The position numbers were made by a program, and so were the translations under genes. A stretch of DNA of 64,000 nt from contig NZ_JAMOZL010000005.1 in the NCBI RefSeq assembly GCF_023667495.1, positions 248,001 to 312,000 of the forward strand. The letters are read 5' to 3'. This DNA comes from Dyadobacter sp. MSC1_007 (GTDB taxonomy: Bacteria; Bacteroidota; Bacteroidia; Cytophagales; Spirosomataceae). Numbering within the stretch: the stretch's first letter is position 1; each line of letters starts with the position of its first letter. Under the pieces are notes generated by a model. It did no database searches and was not told the DNA's origin. It was given only the letters and a program-made list of their open reading frames with translations. Below, one piece after another: positions 18,644 to 26,273 of this stretch.

Positions 18644-19834
18644 ATGGTCACTGTCAACGAGGCAAAACAACTGATTATTGCTAACACGCAGCTTCTAGAG
18701 AAACAGAAATGTGCTCTGGATGAGGCGTTGGGACGTGTTTTAGCCGAGGATGTTATCGCCCCGATTTCGTTGCCGCCATTCCGGCAATCGTCTATGGATG
18801 GTTATGCGATCATACATACTGATATCACCCAGAAGGGCACACCATTGACAATAAGTGGGGAATCGAAGGCAGGGCAGGCCGATTTGCCGGAGTTGAAGCC
18901 AGGTTCGACCATCAGGATATTTACAGGCGCACCGGTGCCAGTGGGAGCTACGGCGGTGGTTATGCAGGAAAATACAGCCAGGGAGAACGGGACACTGACA
19001 ATCAACGAATATCCGATCCCTGATGGGAAAAATATTCGCCGCGTCGGACAGCAGATCCGGGAAGGTGCGGTAGCGCTTGGCGCGGGAAGCCTTGTTTCGC
19101 CCGGTGCGATAGGTTTTCTGAAGGGAATGAATATGAACGAAGTCATTGTGCACCGGAAACCTAAAATCGGGTTACTTGTAACGGGCGACGAATTGCTTAA
19201 AGCAGGCGACGCGCTGGTTCCCGGAAAAATATATGAATCGAATTCCGCGATGCTTGCGGCTGCGCTAACGAATGCTGGCGCTAGCGAAATAGAAGTAAAG
19301 TATGCAGCAGACGACTTTGCGGCCACGGCCGAAGCATTGGCAGCACTCATCAGAGATAACGACGTGGTGCTTGCCTCGGGCGGCATTTCGGTAGGCGATT
19401 ATGATTTCGTTGGGACAGCGCTCGAATCGCTGGGCGCGGAAACCATTTTTTATAAAGTGCGCCAGAAGCCGGGAAAGCCATTATTGTTTGGCAAAAAGGA
19501 TGGGAAACTGATTTTTGCACTGCCTGGTAACCCCGCTTCTTCACTCGTATGCTACTACGAATACGTATTGCCTGCATTGCGGCGGATGACTGGATGGAGC
19601 GATCCGTTCCTGAGGGCATTGCAACTGCCGGTCCGATACGGTTATTCGTTTGACGGTGAACGCGATGAGTTCCTGAAAGCAAAAATAGAGGGAAGCGAAG
19701 TGGTGCAGCTGGATGGTCAGGAATCCTTTGTGATCGGGTCGTTTGCTGTTGCAGACGCGCTGATCTATCTGCCTGTACATCAGAACAAAATAGAGGCAGG
19801 CGAGCTTGTGGAAGTGCATTTGCTGCCAGTCTGA
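18644..19834 (+). CDS. moeA: Molybdopterin molybdenumtransferase
   Basis: A 396-residue MoeA that inserts molybdate into adenylylated molybdopterin. Recognisable blocks are the N-terminal LDEALGRVLAEDVIAPISLP, PPFRQSSMDGYAI, RIFTGAPVPVGATAVVMQE, then the MPT-binding domain with GLLVTGDELLKAGD, YESNSAMLAAAL, DNDVVLASGGISVGDYDFV, KPLLFGKKDGKLIFALPGNP, and a C-terminal beta-barrel domain IV. Length is standard. It is the first gene of a five-gene Moco operon on the plus strand; the next gene follows after 51 bases. Confidence 0.97.
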   Translation: MVTVNEAKQLIIANTQLLEKQKCALDEALGRVLAEDVIAPISLPPFRQSSMDGYAIIHTDITQKGTPLTISGESKAGQADLPELKPGSTIRIFTGAPVPVGATAVVMQENTARENGTLTINEYPIPDGKNIRRVGQQIREGAVALGAGSLVSPGAIGFLKGMNMNEVIVHRKPKIGLLVTGDELLKAGDALVPGKIYESNSAMLAAALTNAGASEIEVKYAADDFAATAEALAALIRDNDVVLASGGISVGDYDFVGTALESLGAETIFYKVRQKPGKPLLFGKKDGKLIFALPGNPASSLVCYYEYVLPALRRMTGWSDPFLRALQLPVRYGYSFDGERDEFLKAKIEGSEVVQLDGQESFVIGSFAVADALIYLPVHQNKIEAGELVEVHLLPV

Positions 19835-19885
19835 ACCCGGGAGTCGTAAAAGAGGTTAAAAGAATATCAGCTTAATAGGTAGGGA

Positions 19886-20125
19886 ATGAGCTTTCATGTC
19901 AAATATTACGGAATGCTGGCGGAGATTGCGGGAATGTCGGACGAGGTCTGGAATGCAGATGCTTCGCTGACTGTCGGGAAGTTCCGTTCGCAAATACTGG
20001 AACGGTACCCGGCCATGCGGGACAAAAAGTTTAAGATTGCGGTCAACCAGAAGATCGCGGAAGATTTCGTCCCGATAGAAACGCCCGCAGAAATAGCGTT
20101 GCTGCCACCATTTGCCGGCGGCTAA
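19886..20125 (+). CDS. moaD: Molybdopterin synthase small subunit (sulfur carrier)
   Basis: A 79-residue ubiquitin-fold protein ending in the diagnostic Gly-Gly (LLPPFAGG), whose C-terminus is made into a thiocarboxylate to supply sulfur for molybdopterin. YYGMLAEIAGMSDE at the start is typical MoaD. It is followed 10 bases later by its partner, the large subunit gene. Confidence 0.94.
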   Translation: MSFHVKYYGMLAEIAGMSDEVWNADASLTVGKFRSQILERYPAMRDKKFKIAVNQKIAEDFVPIETPAEIALLPPFAGG

Positions 20126-20135
20126 AAATTGAAAT

Positions 20136-20582
20136 ATGGAAAACACGCATAAAGCAAAAAAGGTATTTGTCCAGGGGCCTATCAGTCCCGACTTTGTTGC
20201 CAGGTCCATTGCAAGCCACCAATCCAAAACCGGCATTGGTGCCCACGCGATTTTCCTGGGGCAGATACGCGCCGACCAAAAAGACGGCGGTGCCGTAACT
20301 GGGATCGAATACACGGCCTACGAGGAAATGGCCGAACAGACGTTCCATGAAATACGCGAAGCTGCATTTTCGAAGTTCGAGCTGAGCTGTATGCACATTT
20401 ACCACAGCCTCGGCCTGGTGCCAACAGGCGAAATCAGCCTTTTCGTATTTGTATCATCGCCACACCGCCGGGCCGCATTTGAAGCTTTGGAATATCTTGT
20501 AGAAGAAATCAAAGCCAACGTGCCCATTTTTGGAAAGGAGATAATGGGAGAAGGAGGGCATGTTTGGAAAGAGAATTCATAA
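20136..20582 (+). CDS. moaE: Molybdopterin synthase catalytic subunit
   Basis: A 148-residue MoaE, which together with MoaD converts cyclic pyranopterin monophosphate to molybdopterin. The family motifs are present: GAHAIFLGQIRAD near residue 37, IEYTAYEEMAE, IYHSLGLVPTGEISLFVFVSS, HRRAAFEALEYLVEEIKANVPIFGKE with the catalytic Lys near the end, and a final VWKEN. It sits between moaD and the moaCB fusion. Confidence 0.95.
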   Translation: MENTHKAKKVFVQGPISPDFVARSIASHQSKTGIGAHAIFLGQIRADQKDGGAVTGIEYTAYEEMAEQTFHEIREAAFSKFELSCMHIYHSLGLVPTGEISLFVFVSSPHRRAAFEALEYLVEEIKANVPIFGKEIMGEGGHVWKENS

Positions 20583-20584
20583 TT

Positions 20585-20617
20585 GTGAATGAGTCATTCA
20601 CTCATTCACTCATTCCC
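20585..20617. repeat. Short palindrome and 8-bp direct repeats between moaE and moaCB
   Basis: GTGAATGA and TCATTCAC (20585-20592, 20594-20601) form a perfect palindrome around one G and are followed by two more copies of the word TCATTCAC or its start. It is the only structure in the 65-base gap inside the operon. Confidence 0.5.
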
Positions 20618-20647
20618 CGTTCCACGGCGGGTCATTCAAAATTGTAG

Positions 20648-21556
20648 ATGGTAGACATTACCCATAAAACCAATACCCTACGCATTGCGACTGCTCAGGC
20701 TGTTGTGCATGTGAGTAAACCGGAGACAATCCAGGCGATTCAAAACCGGGCTGTGCCGAAAGGCGACGTCTTTGAAATGGCCAAAGCGGCTGGCTTTCTT
20801 GCCGTTAAGAAAACGCCGGACCTTTTGCCCGATTGTCATCCTATTCCGGTCGAATATACGGGAGTGCAATATAGAATCGAAGATCTGGCGATAGTCATTG
20901 AGCTTACCGTCAAGACGATATATAAAACGGGTGTCGAGGTGGAAGCCATGCATGGCGCTTCGGTCGTTGCATTGACGATGTACGACATGCTTAAACCCAT
21001 CGATAAAGGCGTGGAGATCCGTAATATCAGATTATTGGAAAAGAAAGGTGGCAAAAGTGACCGGAAAGCCGTGCCTGAAAACCTCAAAATTGCAGTTGTG
21101 GTTTGCTCCGATAGCATTTCAAAAGGGATTGGTGACGATAAATCAGGTAAGAAAATAATAGAAAAGCTGGGAGTTTTGAAGCTGTCTGTGAGCGATTATA
21201 GCATCATTCCTGACGATAAAACAGGCATTCAGGCGAAAATACGATCGCTGTGTGAGGCAGGATTTGAGATGATACTCATCACAGGAGGAACCGGACTATC
21301 GCCACGGGACGTTACACCCGAGGCCGTTGCCGAGCTGATAGACAGGGAAATCCCAGGAATAGCCGAAACGGCGCGACAATATGGACAAGAGCGAATTCCC
21401 ACTGCGATGTTATCGAGATCTGCGGCTGGATTTGTAGGAGAAACCCTGGTGATGACCATGCCCGGAAGCACCGGCGGAGTTACAGAATACATTGATGCGC
21501 TATTTCCGCATGTTTTACACGTTTTTAGTGTTTTGGAAGGAAAGAAACACGATTGA
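20648..21556 (+). CDS. moaC: Bifunctional MoaC-MoaB fusion: cyclic pyranopterin monophosphate synthase plus MoaB/MogA domain
   Basis: A 302-residue protein joining two Moco enzymes. Residues 1 to about 135 are MoaC, which forms cyclic pyranopterin monophosphate with MoaA: MVDITHKTNTLRIATAQA, LLPDCHPIPVE, VEVEAMHGASVVALTMYDMLK. After a Lys-rich linker (KKGGKSDRKA), residues from about 148 on are a MoaB/MogA domain that binds or adenylylates molybdopterin: VVVCSDSISKGIGDDKSG, LITGGTGLSPRDVTPEA and TMPGSTGGVTEYIDALFPHV. Such fusions are known in Bacteroidota. A TTG at 21553 overlaps its stop, but moaA more likely starts at ATG 21568. Confidence 0.95.
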   Translation: MVDITHKTNTLRIATAQAVVHVSKPETIQAIQNRAVPKGDVFEMAKAAGFLAVKKTPDLLPDCHPIPVEYTGVQYRIEDLAIVIELTVKTIYKTGVEVEAMHGASVVALTMYDMLKPIDKGVEIRNIRLLEKKGGKSDRKAVPENLKIAVVVCSDSISKGIGDDKSGKKIIEKLGVLKLSVSDYSIIPDDKTGIQAKIRSLCEAGFEMILITGGTGLSPRDVTPEAVAELIDREIPGIAETARQYGQERIPTAMLSRSAAGFVGETLVMTMPGSTGGVTEYIDALFPHVLHVFSVLEGKKHD

Positions 21557-21567
21557 TTTTTGAAAAA

Positions 21568-22560
21568 ATGGCAACACCTATTGTAGATACATTCGGACGC
21601 AAGCACACTTATCTGCGTATTTCGCTGACGGATAAGTGCAATTTGCGTTGCACCTATTGTATGCCGCAAGAGGACATGCAGTTTATGCCTTCCAAATGGC
21701 TGATGCAGGCCGAAGAGATTAGTTATCTCGCCGGGCTTTTTGTTGAAATGGGTGTCGAGAAAATCCGGTTGACCGGCGGCGAACCGCTGATCAGGAAGGA
21801 TGCGGGAAAGATCATTTCAGCACTCGGAAAGTTGCCATCGTCACTTACATTGACTACCAATGCTGTTTATATCGATCAGTTTATTCAGGAATTGAAAGAT
21901 GCTAATGTCAATTCTCTAAATGTAAGTCTGGATACATTGAATGAAACGCGTTTTCGCGAGATCACCAAGCGCGACCATTTCACCAAAACGCTGGGTCATA
22001 TCCGCTTGCTGCTTGCAGAAGGATTTGTGGTTAAACTGAATATGGTCGTCATGCGCGGTACGAACGATGACGAGATCAACGATTTTGTGAGGCTTACCCT
22101 CGATGAACCGAACCTTCACGTCCGTTTTATTGAGTTTATGCCATTTAAAGGCAATCAATGGGATATGTCCAAAATCGTGTCTTACGCTGATCTTTTAACC
22201 AAGGTAGGGCAGGAATTTGAATATGAAGCCGTTCCCGGCGAGATCCACGACACGGCACGCCGTTTTCAGGTTCAGGGCGGAGCGGGCACATTCGGCATTA
22301 TTGGAACCGTAACCCATCCGTTTTGTGAAGGCTGCAACAGGATTCGCCTTACCGCCGACGGTAAGCTCAAAAACTGTCTTTTCGATACGTCGGAAGTTGA
22401 TCTTTTGACACCATTAAGAAAAGGCGATGACATCCGTCCGCTCATTTACGGGCATTTCCACAAAAAACACTTCGCCCACGGCGGCCACGGCGGTTTCACG
22501 GAAAAACAAGCCAAATCCGAATACGAGCAAAACCGCGAAATGATTGCCATTGGCGGTTAA
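21568..22560 (+). CDS. moaA: GTP 3',8-cyclase (radical SAM)
   Basis: A 330-residue radical-SAM enzyme that rearranges GTP into the first Moco intermediate. The N-terminal 4Fe-4S motif CNLRCTYC is at about residues 25-32, followed by IRLTGGEPLIRKD. The C-terminal second cluster lies in HPFCEGCNRIRLTADGKLKN with the third Cys in NCLFD, and the protein ends in the Gly-Gly tail needed for activity (MIAIGG). I start it at ATG 21568; an in-frame TTG at 21553 would overlap the moaCB stop. It is the last gene of the Moco cluster. Confidence 0.96.
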   Translation: MATPIVDTFGRKHTYLRISLTDKCNLRCTYCMPQEDMQFMPSKWLMQAEEISYLAGLFVEMGVEKIRLTGGEPLIRKDAGKIISALGKLPSSLTLTTNAVYIDQFIQELKDANVNSLNVSLDTLNETRFREITKRDHFTKTLGHIRLLLAEGFVVKLNMVVMRGTNDDEINDFVRLTLDEPNLHVRFIEFMPFKGNQWDMSKIVSYADLLTKVGQEFEYEAVPGEIHDTARRFQVQGGAGTFGIIGTVTHPFCEGCNRIRLTADGKLKNCLFDTSEVDLLTPLRKGDDIRPLIYGHFHKKHFAHGGHGGFTEKQAKSEYEQNREMIAIGG

Positions 22561-22800
22561 CTAATATCCTCAAAGTCTTTCCAATACATAAGCGGTTTCT
22601 GAATTGGCATAAAACGCCATGAATCACCACGGTGTGGCTTGAACGGCGACAGGCCGTCCTTTCTGACCAATTTACCCTCTTTCGCCACTCAAACAACTAT
22701 TTTGCCGTTTAAATAAACGATGCAACAAACGCGGTTACATCGGGATCATTTGTGTGAAAATGTTCGTTCCCTATTACCATACAGTAACCTTCATTAAGCC

Positions 22801-23217
22801 ATGCAAATCATCAAAAAAACCATCGCCGCAGCAGCATTCGGATTGTTCTTGACCGTCAACCAGGTTTCAGCCGACCCTATCGTAAGTCCAAAAGCAGAAT
22901 GTAAGAACAACACCTGTGAGACGTTCAGAGTAGGTATGTACCGTATCAAAAATACGGTTTCCATGAATGTGATGATGGAAAAGGAAAAAGGACAGAAAAT
23001 AGCAATCAGACTGATTGACACCCAGGGTAAGGTGCTACACGAAGAGTTTGTACCGAAATACCTGACAAAAGTCGGTCGCAAGCTGAATTTCTCCGAAATG
23101 CGGGACGGAGACTACACATTGGAGATATCCAATGACCACGAAAAGATCGTAAAAAGCATTCATTTGTCAACCAACGATGTAAAGGAAGTGGGGAGGACGT
23201 TGGTTGGCATGAATTAA
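22801..23217 (+). CDS. Small secreted protein of unknown function
   Basis: A 138-residue protein with a signal peptide (TIAAAAFGLFLTVNQVSA, cleavage near residue 25). The mature part is a single beta-sandwich-like domain with strands KIAIRLIDTQGKVLHEEFVPK, KLNFSEMRDGDYTLEISND and VKSIHLSTND, which resemble DUF3244-like or type IX sorting-domain folds. Two Cys residues (AECKNNTCE) near the new N-terminus may form a disulfide. It stands alone with its own terminator. I do not recognise a named family. Confidence 0.7.
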   Translation: MQIIKKTIAAAAFGLFLTVNQVSADPIVSPKAECKNNTCETFRVGMYRIKNTVSMNVMMEKEKGQKIAIRLIDTQGKVLHEEFVPKYLTKVGRKLNFSEMRDGDYTLEISNDHEKIVKSIHLSTNDVKEVGRTLVGMN

Positions 23218-23237
23218 GGTTCACATAATTTGATTTG

Positions 23238-23279
23238 GCGTTACAGGTTGCAGCCGCAGCATTCCTGTAACGCTTTTTT
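23238..23279 (+). terminator. Rho-independent terminator
   Basis: A perfect 10-bp stem (23238-23247 with 23264-23273) followed by six T (23274-23279). It ends the small secreted gene and overlaps the stop region of the convergent glycosyltransferase gene. Confidence 0.85.
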
Positions 23280-24465
23280 ATTGTGCTACCTCGGATACGT
23301 TTGGCCGCTCGCGCAGTTCGGTAAACAACTGATCATATACAATTTTACCCCAAATCAGGATACAAGGCACCGCTTTCACCACATAGGGCCAGAAGTAATT
23401 GTCGCGGACAAACTTCGGAAAGAGGTCGGTGGGGGATAAGGTCGTAAACACAAATGCCAATACAAGCAGGAGGTAGTTTAATTTAGAAGGTGCCTGGAAA
23501 TAATACCAGATCGCAACACCGGCAATGGCAATAATGAATGTGGGTGACTCAGCGCGGTGATTGAAGATCACAACCCATACCAGCACGGAAGCAAGCATCA
23601 AAGCGCGGAAAACGATATTATTATATTGTTTGATTTTAAGCAGTGGCAGACAAAAAAGCGCCATACCCGCCAGGTTCACGACGGTTTTGTTAACATTCAG
23701 GGAAAACCAGATTTTAAGCCAGCCGATTACAGACAAGCCGTCCGAAAAGTCCCGGTCGGCCGCCAGCAGCCTTCCCCAGCTTTTATACAGAAATACAAAT
23801 TGATTGGGACTCACCACGAGGATAGGGAGCACCGTAAGCAGGAAAACCCATGCCGCTGTCGTGTAGGCCAATTTAAATTTATTGGGATACAACAAATACA
23901 GAGCCAGCGCAACGATGCCGAATAGTTTGATATAAATCGTGCACACAATACACAGCGACGCCATCCAGTATTTATCTCTTTCCAGAAAACCGAAAGCAAA
24001 AAGCAGCAAACCGGCGATCAATGCATTGCTTTGCTCGTTTTGTGTGGCGGTAAGGAGTTCTACGAGCATAAATGTAAGCATAAGTCCTTTGGTCCTAAGG
24101 TCGATCCTCGGTAGATAATAAACAGAAAAAAACAGGACGGCAACATTCAGCAAATTCCAGAAAAACAGGCCAACCATGGTCGGCATGACGGAAAATACGC
24201 CGAAAATGAGTGCAAATGCGGGGCTGTATTTGTAAAGGTCCCAGTATTCGGTAGTGAACCACCGGTATAAATTCTTTCCTTCGATCAGGTGAAAGAAAGA
24301 TTGTTTGAAAATGACGTAGTTATTGTAGGTCGTGTAAAGCTGCGGGCCGTTGGGGAAGCTTTTGGGATGCGAGAATACGGATTGAAGCGTAGCGAAGGCG
24401 GCAATGCCTAAAACAATAAACAGCAACAATCTCTTGTTGACCACAAGTTGGTTGAAAGCATTCAT
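23278..24465 (-). CDS. GT87-like (DUF2029) membrane mannosyltransferase
   Basis: A polytopic inner-membrane protein of about 395 residues with nine or more hydrophobic helices, resembling the GT87 polyprenol-phosphate-mannose-dependent glycosyltransferases. Periplasmic loops near the N-terminus contain GPQLYTTYNNYVIFKQSFFH and LIEGKNLYRWFTTEYWDLYKYSP, and the YKYSPAFALIFGVFSVMP block is characteristic of the family. I start it at ATG 24465; the longer TTG 24501 start lies inside a perfect hairpin. The gene follows the esterase gene on the same strand by 60 bases. Acceptor unknown. Confidence 0.82.
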   Translation of the reverse strand: MNAFNQLVVNKRLLLFIVLGIAAFATLQSVFSHPKSFPNGPQLYTTYNNYVIFKQSFFHLIEGKNLYRWFTTEYWDLYKYSPAFALIFGVFSVMPTMVGLFFWNLLNVAVLFFSVYYLPRIDLRTKGLMLTFMLVELLTATQNEQSNALIAGLLLFAFGFLERDKYWMASLCIVCTIYIKLFGIVALALYLLYPNKFKLAYTTAAWVFLLTVLPILVVSPNQFVFLYKSWGRLLAADRDFSDGLSVIGWLKIWFSLNVNKTVVNLAGMALFCLPLLKIKQYNNIVFRALMLASVLVWVVIFNHRAESPTFIIAIAGVAIWYYFQAPSKLNYLLLVLAFVFTTLSPTDLFPKFVRDNYFWPYVVKAVPCILIWGKIVYDQLFTELRERPNVSEVAQ

Positions 24466-24473
24466 AAACTCAA

Positions 24474-24513
24474 TAATCCCTAGCGTTGATTTTTTCTTCA
24501 AAACTAGGGATTA
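24474..24513. promoter_or_regulatory. Perfect hairpin just upstream of the glycosyltransferase start
   Basis: Ten-base arms (24474-24483 and 24504-24513) are exactly complementary with a 20-base loop. On the minus-strand mRNA the stem ends nine bases before ATG 24465 and would cover a ribosome-binding region, so it could lower translation or mark an RNA processing site between the esterase and glycosyltransferase genes. Confidence 0.5.
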
Positions 24514-24525
24514 ATTGATAGTTGG

Positions 24526-25455
24526 TCAATTTTTCTGGTATCCCATGGCTTTTAACCAGCCTTCCATGGCAGTCGGCCAGTTGGCGAGAGACCCTTTTCC
24601 TTCGGTCCGCATGCCGTAACCGTGGCCGCCTTTCGGGTAAAGGTGCATTTCCGCCGGGATTTTATGTTTTTTCAATGCGAGATAATATTCAATACTGTTT
24701 TCGACAGGCACCCCGTTGTCGTCCATCGCGTGCACAAGGAATGCAGGCGGTGTTTGGTCAGAAACATGTAATTCATTGGAGTAGTATTTAATCAATTCCT
24801 CGGATTTCTCCGAACCCAGTAACTTGTCGCGCGATCCTCCGTGTGCGATGGTAGGCGAGAGCGAAATCACGGGATAAAGCAGAACTGAAAAATTTGGTTT
24901 CGCTTCCTGCGAAGCTTTTTCACCCATATTATAATGCGTTGAAAGCGTTGCAGCAAGGTGTCCACCCGCAGAAAAGCCCATCACGCCGATCTTATTCAAA
25001 TCAATATTCCATTTCACTGCATTTTGCCGGATCAGCTTCATGCCCTGCATTGCGTCCATGAGCGGAACCTCGTGCTGGCGCGTCATCGCTTTTTCGTTAG
25101 GCAGCCGGTATTTGAGTACAAAAGCCGATATTCCCCGATCATTGAACCATTTGGCAAAGTCACTTCCCTCGTGTGATGCTGCCAATATGCCGTAGCCCCC
25201 GCCCGGACAGATCATCACCGCTGCGCCGGTGGCCTTTTCTTTGGGCACGATGTAGGCAGTTATGGTAGGCACAGTCACACCACTGATACGCAAAATGCCT
25301 TCTGCATCTGTTTCTGACTTTTCTTCAACTTTGTTTGACTTGAAATTGGGTATTTTATCCTGCGGCCACAGGTTAATGGTTTCGGTTTGTGCCATAGAAG
25401 GAACGGATAGTGCGAAGAGGTTCAAAGCAATAAGTATTCGTGCAGTTTTTTTCAT
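24526..25455 (-). CDS. Secreted alpha/beta-hydrolase (acetylxylan-esterase-like)
   Basis: A 309-residue exported esterase with a signal peptide ending at SVPSMAQ. The fold elements are clear: oxyanion-hole strand MICPGGGYGILAASHEG, nucleophile elbow GFSAGGHLA, acid in HAMDDNGVPVENS and catalytic His in PKGGHGYGM. This is the BD-FAE/esterase group common in plant-polymer-degrading Bacteroidota and usually removes acetyl or feruloyl groups from xylan. It is upstream of the glycosyltransferase gene on the same strand. Confidence 0.9.
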   Translation of the reverse strand: MKKTARILIALNLFALSVPSMAQTETINLWPQDKIPNFKSNKVEEKSETDAEGILRISGVTVPTITAYIVPKEKATGAAVMICPGGGYGILAASHEGSDFAKWFNDRGISAFVLKYRLPNEKAMTRQHEVPLMDAMQGMKLIRQNAVKWNIDLNKIGVMGFSAGGHLAATLSTHYNMGEKASQEAKPNFSVLLYPVISLSPTIAHGGSRDKLLGSEKSEELIKYYSNELHVSDQTPPAFLVHAMDDNGVPVENSIEYYLALKKHKIPAEMHLYPKGGHGYGMRTEGKGSLANWPTAMEGWLKAMGYQKN

Positions 25456-25559
25456 AGATCAAATTTACTTTTGATCGAAAAGACGCGCCTGAATGCAATA
25501 TACCCTCAAATTGGCGGTAACCATTGGTTTACTATCCGATTCGGCAGGAAAAATCTTGA

Positions 25560-26147
25560 TCACGGCTTCGCCGGATTAATCATAATATGCGCGCGGTGCG
25601 TGCCTGGGTCCATGATCCAGGGCATGCCCGGAACATCAGGTTTGAGCGGAAGACCGGTGCTTTCCGAAGTAGCAAACGGAATATAAACCACATATCGGAG
25701 GTAGCCGTTTTTCAATGCGCCAGTAGCAGCATCATAATTGTCTCTCGAGCCCGAAAGCGCATATAATGTAGACGATTGTTTGGGCATACTCAGTTTCCCT
25801 TCCTTCACTTCCTTTTCACGTATATCAAATATCTCCTTCGGATTTTTGCCTTCCTTTACGAGCGCCCGCCCGCGTTCCATGAACGAATCGAGCTCGCGAT
25901 GGTAGCAGGATACACTGATGTCTTCTTTTTTTGGATCGTCGGCCAGGCAAACAAAGTCGTTAGAGCCTTCGCGGAGAACCTTAAAAGTGCCGTCACTGGC
26001 ATAACCGTAAACCTTCGCACCGGCCTGCTTTTCGGATGGAGCGGCCATTACCGCGGTTTTGATCTGGATCTCCGGACCAGGAATAGTTTGGGCCGAAACG
26101 TTGAATGCTGCGGCAAGGGCAATGCAGGAAAAAAAAGTCTTAGTCAT
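25560..26147 (-). CDS. Secreted protein of unknown function
   Basis: A 195-residue protein with a signal peptide (FFSCIALAAAFNVSA). The mature part has AAPSEKQAGAKVYGYASDGT, a stretch with PKKEDISVSCYHRELDSF, and a C-terminal half with YALSGSRDNYDAATGALK and PDVPGMPWIMDPGTHRAHI. There is no recognisable domain. It stands between the esterase and the dehydrogenase gene, divergent from the latter. Confidence 0.7.
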   Translation of the reverse strand: MTKTFFSCIALAAAFNVSAQTIPGPEIQIKTAVMAAPSEKQAGAKVYGYASDGTFKVLREGSNDFVCLADDPKKEDISVSCYHRELDSFMERGRALVKEGKNPKEIFDIREKEVKEGKLSMPKQSSTLYALSGSRDNYDAATGALKNGYLRYVVYIPFATSESTGLPLKPDVPGMPWIMDPGTHRAHIMINPAKP

Positions 26148-26273
26148 AGTAGTAAATGTATGATGGTGGCCTCTTATACACTAGGTTAAACTTATTATTG
26201 TTAAAATGACACGTTTGCGTTTTGGATTAGAAAACAGTTTGTAATTCAAGACCTTAAAACGCACAATTTACCC

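Noticed and set aside
20585..20617. Possible CRISPR-like repeats
   Set aside because: The 8-bp words are contiguous, too short and without spacers; there are no cas genes in the window.
23557..23925. 122-codon plus-strand frame inside the glycosyltransferase region
   Set aside because: It is a shadow of the membrane protein on the minus strand; it has no domain and is rich in His and Gln as expected for antisense of helices.
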